Source: JANRIC01 sp033765345
GTDB lineage: Bacteria; Bacteroidota; Bacteroidia; Cytophagales; Microscillaceae
NCBI GenBank assembly: GCA_033765345.1
Contig: JANRIC010000040.1
Span: forward strand, 1 to 19,736
Direction: 5' to 3'
DNA: 19,736 nucleotides
Position 1 is the first letter of the stretch. Each line of letters begins with the position of its first letter. The position numbers and the translations under genes were made by a program. A model generated the notes under the pieces. That model saw nothing but the letters and a program-made list of their open reading frames with translations, ran no database searches and was not told where the DNA came from. Positions 1-8,772 of this stretch are shown one piece after another.

Positions 1-149
1 ATATGAAATATAACTATTCTTATAAAACTTACATGCTATATTTTATCAAAACCCATATTTTGCGATATTTTATAGAGTTTTAGAAGAAAACTTACAAAAA
101 AACTCAAAAAAAACAGGGGGGTGCGAAAAGTCGGTTATAGAATTATTGT
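1..149. other. AT-rich edge segment with possible diverged repeat tip
   Basis: No gene is supported here. The stretch is strongly AT-rich until a run of six G followed by GTGC at 115-124. Positions 68-124 begin TTTTAT, contain CTCAAAAAAAACAGGG and end GGGGTGC. This resembles the outer tip of the inverted repeats at 17130-17303 and 18327-18503 in order and spacing. The match is weak and AT-rich, so it is a suggestion only. Confidence 0.3.
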
Positions 150-365
150 TTGAAAATACTTGCATGGATCATTCCCACATCAATTGTCAGAGAACCTTTT
201 ATTTTTTTGTTTTTGAACGGACACAAAGCACTTAAGACCCCTGTTAATAATTATGGCATGATACATCACAAAAGTTTGGCAACAAATAAGAAAGTCGATT
301 TTCTGACTAAAACAAAAGCTGATTGGGATACATCCGCCAATACCTTTTTACCGACCTTCGCATAA
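150..365 (+). pseudogene. Unrecognised coding remnant
   Basis: An open frame of 71 codons whose only upstream start is a TTG at 150, preceded closely by an in-frame TAG at 138. The C-terminal half (residues about 30-71, ending ADWDTSANTFLPTFA) has an ordinary protein-like composition, whereas the first 25 residues are less convincing. Its stop lies 17 bases before the ATG of the NmrA-like remnant at 383, the spacing expected of two genes in one operon. I read it as the 3' end of a gene that lost its 5' part; I do not recognise the family. It could also be a chance frame in decayed DNA. Confidence 0.3.
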
Positions 366-382
366 ACAAAAAATAAAAACAA

Positions 383-483
383 ATGAAAATAATGATAACG
401 GGTTCATTAGGACACATCAGCAGGGATGTTAAACAAATCTTAGTGCAAAAAAACATCAGGTAATCGTGATAAGCAGCAAATAA
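383..483 (+). pseudogene. NmrA-like NAD(P)-binding protein, N-terminal remnant (frameshifted)
   Basis: From the ATG at 383 the translation reads MKIMITGSLGHISRDVKQIL and continues to VQK. This matches the start of NmrA-like Rossmann-fold oxidoreductases: beta1, the glycine-rich TGSLGxIS dinucleotide loop (residues 6-13), then helix A. After about 23 codons that frame runs into a stop at NIR*. Shifting frame in the A-run near 447-453 restores HQVIVISSK, the expected beta2 strand of the same fold, which then stops at 481-483. The sequence therefore shows one frameshift and loss of everything after beta2; an intact member would be roughly 280-290 residues. The frame-shifted continuation of the motif makes a chance ORF unlikely. 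Confidence 0.7.
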
Positions 484-527
484 GAAAAACAAACTAACCA
501 TCCGAAGCTTATTCATTTTTAAGCACA

Positions 528-1163
528 TCATAAATTCGGTCTCATTTTTTTCCCATACCCTTTCACCACTTCTCTCGTAATTTCCGCTTCCTCTGCAATT
601 TCTCCCAAAAGCCTCAGCCCGCTATATTCCAGGATCACACTTTTACTCGAAGGGTTTTCTACTCCATTAAAAATAATCCCGGCTATGGATATTTTTCTTT
701 GTTTGAGGAGTTCAATAGAAAGTAAAGTATGATTGATGCTACCGAGATAATACCTTGAAACCAGGATCACAGGCAAACCGAGTTGTGCAATCAGATCAAT
801 ATTCAAAAATTGTCGATTGAGCGGCACCATCAGCCCTCCGGCAAGCTCTACAATCAACGGGCGGTCTGTTTGTGGGACTTGAATTTTTTCAGGATTTATT
901 TCCAGACCTTCCAGTTCGGCGGCTGCGTGGGGCGACATAGGTTCTTGAAGGCGATAAACCTCCTGGTGAAAAATTGAAACCGTATTGCTAATTAAAGCCC
1001 GAACCTTATCCGTATCTGTAAGATGCAAATCGCCTGACTGAACAGGCTTCCAGTAATCCGCCTCAAGTGCCTCCACTAAAATAGCCGAAATTATCGTTTT
1101 CCCGATTTCTGTTCCTATGCCAGCTACGATGTATTTATTTTTAGACGATAATCCAGAGTCCAT
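528..1163 (-). CDS. bioD: Dethiobiotin synthetase BioD
   Basis: Cytosolic ATP-dependent dethiobiotin synthase, which closes the ureido ring of 7,8-diaminopelargonate with CO2 and ATP in the penultimate step of biotin synthesis. From the ATG at 1163 the protein has 211 residues, close to the family's usual 210-240. It shows the nucleotide-binding P-loop GIGTEIGKT (residues 15-23), the substrate-binding stretch WKPVQSGD (about 38-45) and the conserved ELAGGLMVPLN segment. The frame stays open upstream to a TTG at 1202 near the end of bioF, but the extra 13 residues have no counterpart in the family, so I prefer the ATG. It lies 51 bases downstream of bioF on the same strand and is probably cotranscribed. 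Other bio genes are not in the window. Confidence 0.9.
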   Translation of the reverse strand: MDSGLSSKNKYIVAGIGTEIGKTIISAILVEALEADYWKPVQSGDLHLTDTDKVRALISNTVSIFHQEVYRLQEPMSPHAAAELEGLEINPEKIQVPQTDRPLIVELAGGLMVPLNRQFLNIDLIAQLGLPVILVSRYYLGSINHTLLSIELLKQRKISIAGIIFNGVENPSSKSVILEYSGLRLLGEIAEEAEITREVVKGYGKKMRPNL

Positions 1164-1214
1164 AGACGGTTTAATTTTTTGATAGATAATCTCTAACCCC
1201 AAAACACTTACTCA

Positions 1215-2378
1215 CTACTCTCCCATAAGCACATCTAAAACGGAGGCATGGATTTTTTGGTGGTGTGAAATACAGGCGATAAGATCATCAATTTCTGTAT
1301 GGGTATTGAAGGCGTGCAGGCAGATACGCAGTCGTTCTTTACCTTTAGAAACCGTAGGACTAAGAATTGCCTTGGAGTAAAAGCCTTTTTTAGCCAGATA
1401 TGCCGATAAATATTTGACTTGGGCATTATCTGGTACGATTACCCCTTGAATAGCACTGTCACTTTCCAGGACTTCATACCCTACAGAGCGAATTTTTTCT
1501 CCGAAATAATCAATCAGACTCCAGAGCTGAATTTGTGTGCTTTTATTGTCAGCCAGCAGTTCATAAGCACATTCTATGGCTACCAGAGCGTGAGGAGGCA
1601 AGGCAGTAGTATAAATAAATGCCCTGGCAAAATTGATCAGATATTGCTTCAAGGCTTCCGAACCCAGCACAATTGCTCCGTGGCAGCCCAAAGCCTTGCC
1701 AAAGGTGTGCATTCGGGCAAATACCTGATCCTCGAGACCCAAAGCACAAACTAGCCCAGAGCCTTGTTTTCCGAATACACCCGTGGCGTGGGCTTCGTCT
1801 ACGATGACGTGTGCTCCATATTTTTGTCCCAGACGTACGATTTGTGTAAGCAGAGCCAGGTCACCATCCATAGAATAGACTGATTCTACGGCAATAAAAG
1901 TATTTCCCTTGGCTTGTTTGAGTTTATCTTCTAGGTCTTGCAAGTCATTGTGGCGAAAACGAAGCCGATTGGCATAGCTCAAACGGATGCCATCAATCAT
2001 ACTGGCGTGGATGAGTTCGTCACTGATAATCGTATCTCCTTTTTGGGCTATGGAAGCCAACAAACCCAAGTTTGCCTGATAGCCCGAATTAAAGATCAAA
2101 CCTGCTTCGGCTTGGTGAAAGCGGGCAATTTTAGCTTCTAAAGCTTCAAACTGTGCTGAATTGCCAGAAATAAGGCGCGAACCGGTAGCTCCCGCAGAAG
2201 ATTGGGAGGTTTGAGCGAGTTTTTTTTGAATTTTTTCGCGGAGGCGGGGGGATTGGGCAAAACCCAGGTAGTCATTGGAGGCAAAATCAATCAAATGACT
2301 GTTTTTTTCAAGCGTACGCAGGCGATTTTCCAGCCGACGTTCTTCTAATCTGTCACGGAGGAATTGGGGATCATTCAC
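1215..2378 (-). CDS. bioF: 8-amino-7-oxononanoate synthase BioF
   Basis: PLP-dependent enzyme of the alpha-oxoamine synthase family that condenses pimeloyl-thioester with L-alanine to give 8-amino-7-oxononanoate, the first committed step of biotin ring assembly. The 387-residue length is normal. Visible family marks are SNDYLGF (34-40), the glycine-rich SSAGATGSRLISGN stretch (60-73), DEAHATGVFG (194-203, aspartate for the PLP pyridine nitrogen and a stacking or contact histidine) and HTFGKALG (224-231), whose Lys228 forms the Schiff base. The start is a GTG with an in-frame TAA directly before it, so no upstream start is possible. An overlapping ATG three bases further in is out of frame. 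It is first in a bioF-bioD pair and is divergent from the gene at 2451. Related family members (Kbl, serine palmitoyltransferase) are less likely given the bioD neighbour. Confidence 0.93.
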   Translation of the reverse strand: MNDPQFLRDRLEERRLENRLRTLEKNSHLIDFASNDYLGFAQSPRLREKIQKKLAQTSQSSAGATGSRLISGNSAQFEALEAKIARFHQAEAGLIFNSGYQANLGLLASIAQKGDTIISDELIHASMIDGIRLSYANRLRFRHNDLQDLEDKLKQAKGNTFIAVESVYSMDGDLALLTQIVRLGQKYGAHVIVDEAHATGVFGKQGSGLVCALGLEDQVFARMHTFGKALGCHGAIVLGSEALKQYLINFARAFIYTTALPPHALVAIECAYELLADNKSTQIQLWSLIDYFGEKIRSVGYEVLESDSAIQGVIVPDNAQVKYLSAYLAKKGFYSKAILSPTVSKGKERLRICLHAFNTHTEIDDLIACISHHQKIHASVLDVLMGE

Positions 2379-2450
2379 TTATGTATAGAAATTATATATA
2401 GTTTAGATTATTTGACAAATTTGAAGTATTTTTAGGGAAAAGCAAAAATA

Positions 2451-3581
2451 ATGAGTGAATTTCAATACTATGAATTTAGGGCAATAGATAAGCCTCTATC
2501 TTCAAAAGCCAGGGCAGAAATTAGTTCCTGGTCTAGTCGTACCACGGCTGATGCGCATTCTGCCATTTTTACGTATAGCTACAGTGATTTCCCAAAGAAT
2601 GCACATCAAGTAGTAGAAGAGTATTTTGACATGATGCTGTATTATGCCAATTGGGGAAGTGTACAACTGATCATTAAACTTCCCCTGGATTTGATTGATC
2701 TTCGTAAGATAGAGCAGTATTGTGTGGGTGATACCATATCTCTTTCTAAAAAGAATGATTTTGTACTATTGGATTTTGAATTCAATGAAGACGAAGGGTT
2801 TGAAGACTGGATCGATCTGCAAGGATATTTATCCCGTTTGATAGGAATCAGAGAGGAAATCTTAAGCGGAAATTATCATAGCTTATACCTCGGCTGGTTG
2901 CACAGTATCTGGAGAGCCAGAGATTGGGAAGATTTTGAGGGTTCAGATTTAGCTCCTGAGTTGCCAGATAGCCCTCCCCAACTTACAGATTCTTTGCTTG
3001 CTTTTATAGATTTGCTTGGCATTGATCCGGTTATAAAAGATTTTTGGATGCAACAATCACCCCCTGCAAAACACACTAAACTGCTCGATATTGCCCAGCA
3101 GATCAGTCTTTTATCTGATGCTGAAAAACAAGCCTATTTACTGAGGTTGGCGGAGGGAGAAGCCTTGCTTTCTACAAAATTTTTAAATCATTTGAAAAAA
3201 ATAGCTGAAAAAGAGGAAAAACCTCAAAATCAATCTTCCCAAAAATCTGTGCAGGAAATCTTAGCGTATTTGCATGAAGTTGAAACAATGAGGATAAACG
3301 AAGAACAAAGATTAAAAGAAAAAGATCGGGTAGAAAAATTGGAAGGTTGGGCAAAAAAAGAAGCTTCTTTTTGGCAAGAAGTGAAAAAAAATATTGAGGA
3401 AAAAAATGCCAAATCGTATGATTATGCGATCAAAATCCTTTTAAATCTGAAAGAACTGGCTGAATATAAAAATAAGACTTCTGAATTTGAAAAGCGGATG
3501 AATGAAATCGTTCAATCCTATAGCCGCCTTTCAAGTTTTAAAGATAAATTATTTCAAAAACGCTTGATTGAAAGAAATTAG
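2451..3581 (+). CDS. Conserved protein of unknown function with C-terminal coiled coil
   Basis: A 376-residue soluble protein with no signal peptide. The first ~190 residues begin MSEFQYYEFRAIDKPL and contain the motif YFDMMLYYANWGS (about 59-71) and a WLHSIWRARDWEDFE segment. This N-terminal pattern is typical of a widespread bacterial conserved hypothetical family that I recall often lying near SWIM zinc-finger protein genes; no SWIM gene is in this window. The second half, from about residue 240, is rich in Lys and Glu and is predicted by eye to be long alpha-helix or coiled coil (about 280-375). The gene is a single transcription unit: divergent from bioF, 72 bases away, and closed by a strong hairpin at 3648-3696. 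Function is unknown and I assign none. Confidence 0.8.
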   Translation: MSEFQYYEFRAIDKPLSSKARAEISSWSSRTTADAHSAIFTYSYSDFPKNAHQVVEEYFDMMLYYANWGSVQLIIKLPLDLIDLRKIEQYCVGDTISLSKKNDFVLLDFEFNEDEGFEDWIDLQGYLSRLIGIREEILSGNYHSLYLGWLHSIWRARDWEDFEGSDLAPELPDSPPQLTDSLLAFIDLLGIDPVIKDFWMQQSPPAKHTKLLDIAQQISLLSDAEKQAYLLRLAEGEALLSTKFLNHLKKIAEKEEKPQNQSSQKSVQEILAYLHEVETMRINEEQRLKEKDRVEKLEGWAKKEASFWQEVKKNIEEKNAKSYDYAIKILLNLKELAEYKNKTSEFEKRMNEIVQSYSRLSSFKDKLFQKRLIERN

Positions 3582-3647
3582 TAAGCTATGAGCTTAGCTA
3601 ATCTTTTGTTTGATGGATTTTGGGATTCCTTTTAAAAGAACAAATAC

Positions 3648-3696
3648 AAAAATCCTTGTAAAAATGTCGTGTTACAACGTTTTTACAAGGATTTTA
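3648..3696. terminator. Bidirectional hairpin terminator between convergent genes
   Basis: AAAATCCTTGTAAAAATG pairs with CGTTTTTACAAGGATTTT with a single mismatch, around a short loop. The stem is flanked by A-rich DNA on the left and T-rich then A-rich DNA on the right, so it can end transcription from both sides. It sits between the convergent genes ending at 3581 (+) and 3725 (-). Confidence 0.85.
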
Positions 3697-3724
3697 AAAC
3701 CAATTTATGAGGAATAAGTCCTGA

Positions 3725-5728
3725 TTATTCCTTCACCAATACTCTACTAATTACCTGATCTTCACTCTGAATCTTCAGCACATAAAAACCTGCCTCTAGT
3801 TTTAAGCCGCTTAGATCAAAAGCCAGCTCTTTTTGAGTAGATGCCACAGAGGTTTGATACAAAACTCTTCCCTGGAAGTCAGCCAAGGTCAGTTGAAACC
3901 CGGCAGGAGCTTCTTCACTTAATTGTAATACCAATCGATCCTGCTGAATCGGATTGGGATATGCATTGGCCCAAGTTATATCAGAAGATGATTTTTGTGC
4001 TGGGTTGGAGTTTTTGATCACCAGACGATAATTTTGGGCATACCCAAAATTCATTTGCCTGGAAATAACCCTGAGTACATAAATTCCTGGTGAAGGATTC
4101 CAGGGGTAATAATCTCCTTTCAAATTATCTCCATTCAGCGCAAACGGACGAATCCCCTCGGTTTTGCTAAATACAACCTTGTTTTGTGAATCAGTCAGGG
4201 TGAATTCTACTGCCTCAACACATTCGTTGGTATTGGCACGAATAGAAATGGCGTGGTTCAGTTGGGCTACATCCAGGGTATCAATACTATTCAAAAGTCG
4301 GACATCTTGATCTGTATCTGCATTGACCAGGGTTAGACTTCCCGAATTGAAGATGCCATCCAGAAAAAAGCTCACTTCCAGCGAGGTGCCGGGTTGCTCA
4401 TCTGAGATACCTGCTGCATAAGGCGTGGCTTTTAGGGTATATTGCCCGGGGCAAAATTGTACCCCCTGATAATCAAAGCCGGGTTTATCGCCAAAAAGTG
4501 CATAAGGAGCTTGTCTTTCTACTTGTTGATGATCAAAAGCACCGTCCAATGCCATCACCACACGCCCTACTTGAGTGCCGGATTTTAACTTAGCCCGAAT
4601 GCTGAGATTGGTGCTGCGTAGTTCAAAATTATAAATAGACATACCGTCCTCGATGGGGAATAAATCCTCATCTGTATCGGCATTGACCAGCATCAATTCT
4701 TCAATCTCAAGTGGCGTAAATTGTAGCTCAAAATTGACTTCCAATCTACCGCCTGCCGAGCCGTTTAGGTCTTTTCCGACATAAGGAATGGCTTTTAATG
4801 TATATGCACCTGGCATGAGTACTTCACCTAGATAGTCATTGCCGGGATTTTCACCAAATAAGGTATAAGGAAAGTAATTTTCAAGCTTTTTGAAGGTGCT
4901 TGGTCCGATCAGTTCCAAAGCCATACTACCTGTATTGGTTGGTAGATTATTGGCTCGGATACTTAATTTGGTATCCGGGCTGATATTCAAAAAACCTAAA
5001 TTGATTTTGTCACCATCCTGAATGGTCAGCAAATCCTTATTTGTATCAGCATTCACGAGGGTAAAACTTCCTACGGCTGGGGCATCCAACTGTCGGGCTT
5101 CAATCCAATTGACATAAAAAGGATCAGGGGCTGTTTCGGTGCGAATACCCCAACCGAAATGATTCAGTTTGAGGTATGTTTTATCAAAAGCACTGATCAG
5201 TGGTTCTTCTGAATAACCGCTTCCATCATTGATGAACACCTCCATCAGTCCGTTTCGATAATGATAGATTTTAAAACGATAGGCAATTTGATCATCAAGC
5301 CTAAGTGTCGTATTGCCTAAAACCACCATATTATAATTATCATCAAGGCATACAAGGCGTAATCCCTGCGTGAATAAACCAGAATAGTACTCTAAAGCAT
5401 ATCCTGCATAAGTATCTAACTGGGGCTTACCAAAGATAAAACTATAATCTCTTTTGTAGTTAATTACGAAAGGAAGGGCTTCACTTTCAACGACATAGGA
5501 TTCCTGCGAATAAGCAGTTTTTGAGAGTAAATTACCATAACTAAAATTAAAGGCCTGTCCGCTTTTGATTTGCCAATCAGAAAATTCATCGATATACCAA
5601 GCATCACCCAATGATTGTCGCTCAAAATCATCTCTGAAAATAAGCGTGTTTTGGGCTTGTAAAAAGGAATTCCAGGATAAAAAAACAATCAAAAAACAGA
5701 TTTTTATTGAAAAACTATTGATTTTCAT
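3725..5728 (-). CDS. Secreted T9SS-sorted protein: lectin-like domain plus three LVNADTD modules
   Basis: A 667-residue exported protein. Residues 1-26 form a signal peptide with a likely cut after LQAQ. Residues ~27-216 (DDFERQSLGDAWYID to NWIEARQL) look like a concanavalin-type jelly roll, as in laminin-G or disaccharide-binding domains. Three homologous modules of about 110 residues follow, at 221-335, 344-456 and 464-572. Each opens with LVNADT(N/D) and carries LSIRA or ISIRA and a PY(T/A)LFG or PFALNG turn before a G.Y.L strand. Residues 586-667 are a type A Por sorting domain: YPNPIQQDRL, then GRVLYQ, ending GFYVLKIQSEDQVISRVLVKE. This predicts export by Sec, then secretion or surface attachment by the type IX system. 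A role in binding polysaccharide is inferred from the lectin-like fold and from the two neighbouring glycosidase genes. No catalytic site was identified. Confidence 0.88.
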   Translation of the reverse strand: MKINSFSIKICFLIVFLSWNSFLQAQNTLIFRDDFERQSLGDAWYIDEFSDWQIKSGQAFNFSYGNLLSKTAYSQESYVVESEALPFVINYKRDYSFIFGKPQLDTYAGYALEYYSGLFTQGLRLVCLDDNYNMVVLGNTTLRLDDQIAYRFKIYHYRNGLMEVFINDGSGYSEEPLISAFDKTYLKLNHFGWGIRTETAPDPFYVNWIEARQLDAPAVGSFTLVNADTNKDLLTIQDGDKINLGFLNISPDTKLSIRANNLPTNTGSMALELIGPSTFKKLENYFPYTLFGENPGNDYLGEVLMPGAYTLKAIPYVGKDLNGSAGGRLEVNFELQFTPLEIEELMLVNADTDEDLFPIEDGMSIYNFELRSTNLSIRAKLKSGTQVGRVVMALDGAFDHQQVERQAPYALFGDKPGFDYQGVQFCPGQYTLKATPYAAGISDEQPGTSLEVSFFLDGIFNSGSLTLVNADTDQDVRLLNSIDTLDVAQLNHAISIRANTNECVEAVEFTLTDSQNKVVFSKTEGIRPFALNGDNLKGDYYPWNPSPGIYVLRVISRQMNFGYAQNYRLVIKNSNPAQKSSSDITWANAYPNPIQQDRLVLQLSEEAPAGFQLTLADFQGRVLYQTSVASTQKELAFDLSGLKLEAGFYVLKIQSEDQVISRVLVKE
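4013..5068 (-). repeat. Three tandem LVNADTD protein modules
   Basis: Within the T9SS protein, three segments share one pattern: LVNADT, an acidic spacer, a strand with IRA(N/K), a hydrophobic strand, P(Y/F)-(T/A)L(F/N)G, D-Y, then G-Y-T/V-L. The third copy is the most diverged and lacks the long G-rich loop near the end. The modules resemble extracellular beta-sandwich repeats common in marine bacterial surface proteins. At DNA level the copies have drifted, so recombination between them should be limited. Confidence 0.8.
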
Positions 5729-5799
5729 ACTTAATTATTGTGTGTAGATATGTGTGAATGATTTTTGAGGAAAGGGGAGTTGAAGAAAAGAATGATACG

Positions 5800-5807
5800 C
5801 AAATATA
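5800..5807 (-). promoter_or_regulatory. Probable -7 element for the T9SS protein gene
   Basis: Read on the minus strand this is TATATTTG, matching the Bacteroidota -7 consensus TAnnTTTG. It would place the start site about 60-70 bases before the ATG at 5728. No good TTG -33 element lies at the expected distance. The rest of the 5729-6019 gap, between divergent genes, is AT-rich and shows no other clear structure. Confidence 0.5.
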
Positions 5808-6019
5808 GATTAGATAGGCTAAATTAAAAAGACTTTTACTAGTTAAATTTATAAATTTATTGTTTTGGTTGAGATTTAAACGTCTACTCATCGGCTTAAA
5901 ATCATTGAATTTCAGTGATCAATCTAAAGAGCCTTTTTTAATTATATTAAAGACATTGGCATTAAAATAAACCAATATTTTTTTTCATATTTGAAGTATA
6001 CTCTAAATTCTTGATTTGT

Positions 6020-7483
6020 ATGCATAATAAACCCAATGTACTTTGTTTTTGCTTTATTTGTATGGTTTGTATGATTCAGGCACAACCTATCAAGCTTCAC
6101 CCCAAAAACCCCCATTATTTACAATATAAAGGTAAGCCCATCCTGCTTATTAGCTCGGCCGAGCACTATGGAGCAGTCATCAACACTGATTTTGATTATA
6201 AAAAGTACCTTCAGACCATGAAGAAAGAAGGGATGAACTATACCCGCATTTTTACGGGAAGCTATGTGGAAATTCCCGGCAGTTTTGGCATCGAGAACAA
6301 TACCCTAGCACCCAACACAGGGAGCTTTCTGGCACCCTGGAAGCGAACCGAAGAGCCGGGTTTATATCCAGGCGAAAACAAATTTGACCTCAATCAGTGG
6401 GAATCCAGGTATTTTGAACGCCTGAAAGATTTTATGAAGGAAGCACAACAATTGGACATTATCGTAGAACTTACCTTTTTTTGTGCTACCTATCAGGACA
6501 GCTACTGGGAGCGTCATCCCTTTAACCCAGGTAATACAATCAATGGGCTTACCCAAACGGATCGTAAAAAATCCAATACCGCCGAAAATGGATTACTTAC
6601 AAAGTATCAAAAAGCACTGGTTGAAAAGATTGCCCGTGAACTCAATGAGTTTGATAATTTATTTTATGAAATCCAGAATGAACCCTGGTCAGACGACCCA
6701 AAAGATGCCATTCGTACCCTCAAAACTGTAAATATAACAGTGCAAGATTGGATCAAATGGGCACATACTGCCTCCCAGGCTTCGCTTGAGTGGCAGGAGT
6801 CCATAGCAAAACACCTTGCTGATACGGAGCAACAACTCCCCAAAAAACATTTGATAGCACAAAATTATGTCAATTTCAAACACGCCATTCCAGAAGTAAG
6901 CCCTCATGTTGATATACTTAATTTCCATTATGCCTGGCCTGAAGCGGTGTGGATGAACTATGGATGGAACAAACCGATTAATTTTGACGAATCGGGCTTT
7001 TCCGATAGCGGCGACACCACTTACCTGCAACAAGCCTGGCAATTTATGCTTGCCGGGGGAGCTATTTTTAATAATTTGGATTATTCCTTTACAGTAGGTA
7101 GTGAAAACGGAAAAGCCAAAAATAAAGCTCCTGGAGGCGGTAGTACATATTTTCGTGAAAAACTCACCTTTTTGAAAAAATTTCTAGAGGGTTTTGATTT
7201 TATACGTATGCAGCCCGACCTTCATCTGATAGCCCACGCACCGGGGCTTGAATGGCAGGCACTGGCGGAGGCAGGCAAACAATATGCAATTTTCTTTGCA
7301 GGACCCAAAAGCTCTTGGGCAAAAATCAAACTACCTGCCGGTACGTATACCTACAGTTTTTTTGATCCTTTTAGTGGACAATTTATATCGGAGGGGACAG
7401 TAGAGGGAGGAAAACAGACCGCAAACATTGATTTCCCAGCTTTCTCCGAAATGATTGCCTTGAAACTACTCCTGAAAAAATAA
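6020..7483 (+). CDS. Exported (beta/alpha)8-barrel glycoside hydrolase (clan A type)
   Basis: A 487-residue exported protein, probably a polysaccharide- or glycoside-cleaving retaining glycosidase. I start it at the ATG at 6020 because the signal peptide MHNKPNVLCFCFICMVCMIQ, with its cut near AQ, begins there; an in-frame TTG at 6011 adds only three residues. Clan GH-A marks are visible: YEIQNEPW with acid/base Glu221 at the end of strand 4, and INFDESGFS with candidate nucleophile Glu324 at strand 7. An earlier RIFTGSY segment corresponds to strand 2. The last ~90 residues (GKQYAIFFAGP onward, PAGTYTYSFFDPFSGQ) form a small beta domain of the kind called collagen-binding-like in DUF4038/GH140-type enzymes. 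The exact family and substrate cannot be fixed from sequence alone. It is divergent from the T9SS lectin-like gene and convergent with another glycosidase. Confidence 0.82.
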   Translation: MHNKPNVLCFCFICMVCMIQAQPIKLHPKNPHYLQYKGKPILLISSAEHYGAVINTDFDYKKYLQTMKKEGMNYTRIFTGSYVEIPGSFGIENNTLAPNTGSFLAPWKRTEEPGLYPGENKFDLNQWESRYFERLKDFMKEAQQLDIIVELTFFCATYQDSYWERHPFNPGNTINGLTQTDRKKSNTAENGLLTKYQKALVEKIARELNEFDNLFYEIQNEPWSDDPKDAIRTLKTVNITVQDWIKWAHTASQASLEWQESIAKHLADTEQQLPKKHLIAQNYVNFKHAIPEVSPHVDILNFHYAWPEAVWMNYGWNKPINFDESGFSDSGDTTYLQQAWQFMLAGGAIFNNLDYSFTVGSENGKAKNKAPGGGSTYFREKLTFLKKFLEGFDFIRMQPDLHLIAHAPGLEWQALAEAGKQYAIFFAGPKSSWAKIKLPAGTYTYSFFDPFSGQFISEGTVEGGKQTANIDFPAFSEMIALKLLLKK

Positions 7484-7591
7484 CTTTTTTATGAAATGAC
7501 CCCATGAGGGTTTTTGGCTCTGACATTTACAATAGCCGAAAATCCTTGCATTTGTAAATCACCACACCTAAGATTTACCTCTGAATACGCT

Positions 7592-8638
7592 TTATTTTGC
7601 GGTTTTCCCGTACCATTTTTGAATAATCTTTTCGGCAGGTTTATTTTGTGGGGTGTAGTCTGTATTTTCCAAACCACCGGCATTTTCGTGATTATTAAAC
7701 CACTTCCAGAGAAAGCCACCAGCGTGCCACTCTGCATCGGAAAATTTTTGCAGCAGAGCGTCTAGGGCAACGGCTTGTTCTTCTAGGTTTATTGCCGATT
7801 CTCGGTAAGATTCCCAGGGTTTTTGGGTACTGAAATCAACGCTTCGATAACCGAATTCTGTAAAAATAATATGTCTGTTATTTTTTTTGCTAAAATCCTC
7901 CATTTCCTGATAGGCCTTATTCCAAGCTTTGAGCAAGGTTTTTACGCTGGGGTTTTTCTCTTCGCAAAGAGGAAAATAAGCATCTACGCCTATGTAATCC
8001 AATTGTTCCCAAAAAGGGAAACGCGGGTATTCATCCCAATTGGCAGCATAAATCAGCTTGCCTGAATAGGTCTGACGTACCTTATGAATTAGCTGCTTCC
8101 AAAACGCTGGCCTTTCCTGCGTAAAACGCTCCAACTCCGTACCGATGCAAAACATTTCCACACGAAGGGAGTCAGCCAGTTGAGCAAAATGCAGGATATA
8201 GGCTTCATAATCTTGCTCCCAAAGCTTCCATTTATCTGCTTCTTCAAAGCCAAAATGCCCTGTAAAACTTGCGCCACGAATCCAAAGATGTGGTTTGAGC
8301 ATAATTTTTAGCCCTTTTTCCCTACAAAGTTTTACGGTCTGCGTGATTCCTTCGGTTTTTTCGCCCCACCATTGCCGCTGTACATTAAACCAGATTTTGG
8401 CTGAATCTGCCCGACTGAAAGCATAAGGCATCAGACATATCCATGCTGCTTCGATATTTTTGACGGGTAGAATGTCTTCTTCGTCAATTATTTGGCGACC
8501 ACCCACAAAACAAACCCCGTTAATTTTAGGAAGACTTACCTTAATGGATGCTTCGGAACGATTTTCGCACATCAAAAAAACAGTACTTAGGGCGACTATG
8601 AGTACTAAAACAGTCAGAAATGGTATAGAGTTTTTCAA
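7592..8638 (-). CDS. GH113-like glycosidase, probable lipoprotein
   Basis: A 348-residue protein with an N-terminal hydrophobic segment (about 6-22) followed by Cys24 in the context FLMC-EN. This is a loose lipobox compatible with lipid anchoring; plain periplasmic export is the alternative. The remainder is a single TIM barrel with MLKPHLWIRG (113-122), FCIGTELERF carrying candidate acid/base Glu168, YIGVDAYFPL, and IIFTEFGYRS carrying candidate nucleophile Glu261, then a GGFLWKWF stretch. This order is typical of glycoside hydrolase family 113 and related barrels, whose characterised members are beta-mannanases. Substrate here is inferred only. The 108-base gap to the convergent upstream glycosidase holds only a weak ACCC/GGGT hairpin before a T-run near 7499-7516. 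Confidence 0.82.
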   Translation of the reverse strand: MKNSIPFLTVLVLIVALSTVFLMCENRSEASIKVSLPKINGVCFVGGRQIIDEEDILPVKNIEAAWICLMPYAFSRADSAKIWFNVQRQWWGEKTEGITQTVKLCREKGLKIMLKPHLWIRGASFTGHFGFEEADKWKLWEQDYEAYILHFAQLADSLRVEMFCIGTELERFTQERPAFWKQLIHKVRQTYSGKLIYAANWDEYPRFPFWEQLDYIGVDAYFPLCEEKNPSVKTLLKAWNKAYQEMEDFSKKNNRHIIFTEFGYRSVDFSTQKPWESYRESAINLEEQAVALDALLQKFSDAEWHAGGFLWKWFNNHENAGGLENTDYTPQNKPAEKIIQKWYGKTAK

Positions 8639-8772
8639 TTTCTTTCAGGCAAAATTTGTTAAAAATAAAGGTACATCTTTTTCTTCAAAACATCAAATCT
8701 GACCGAAACTCCATACAAAATCAAAAATCGGCATATTAGTTTATCTATAAAACATGTATATAATCAATCAGA

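Noticed and set aside
307..531. Minus-strand frame of 74 codons after bioD
   Set aside because: Antisense to the NmrA-like remnant, aromatic-rich and unlike any family; a chance frame in AT-rich DNA.
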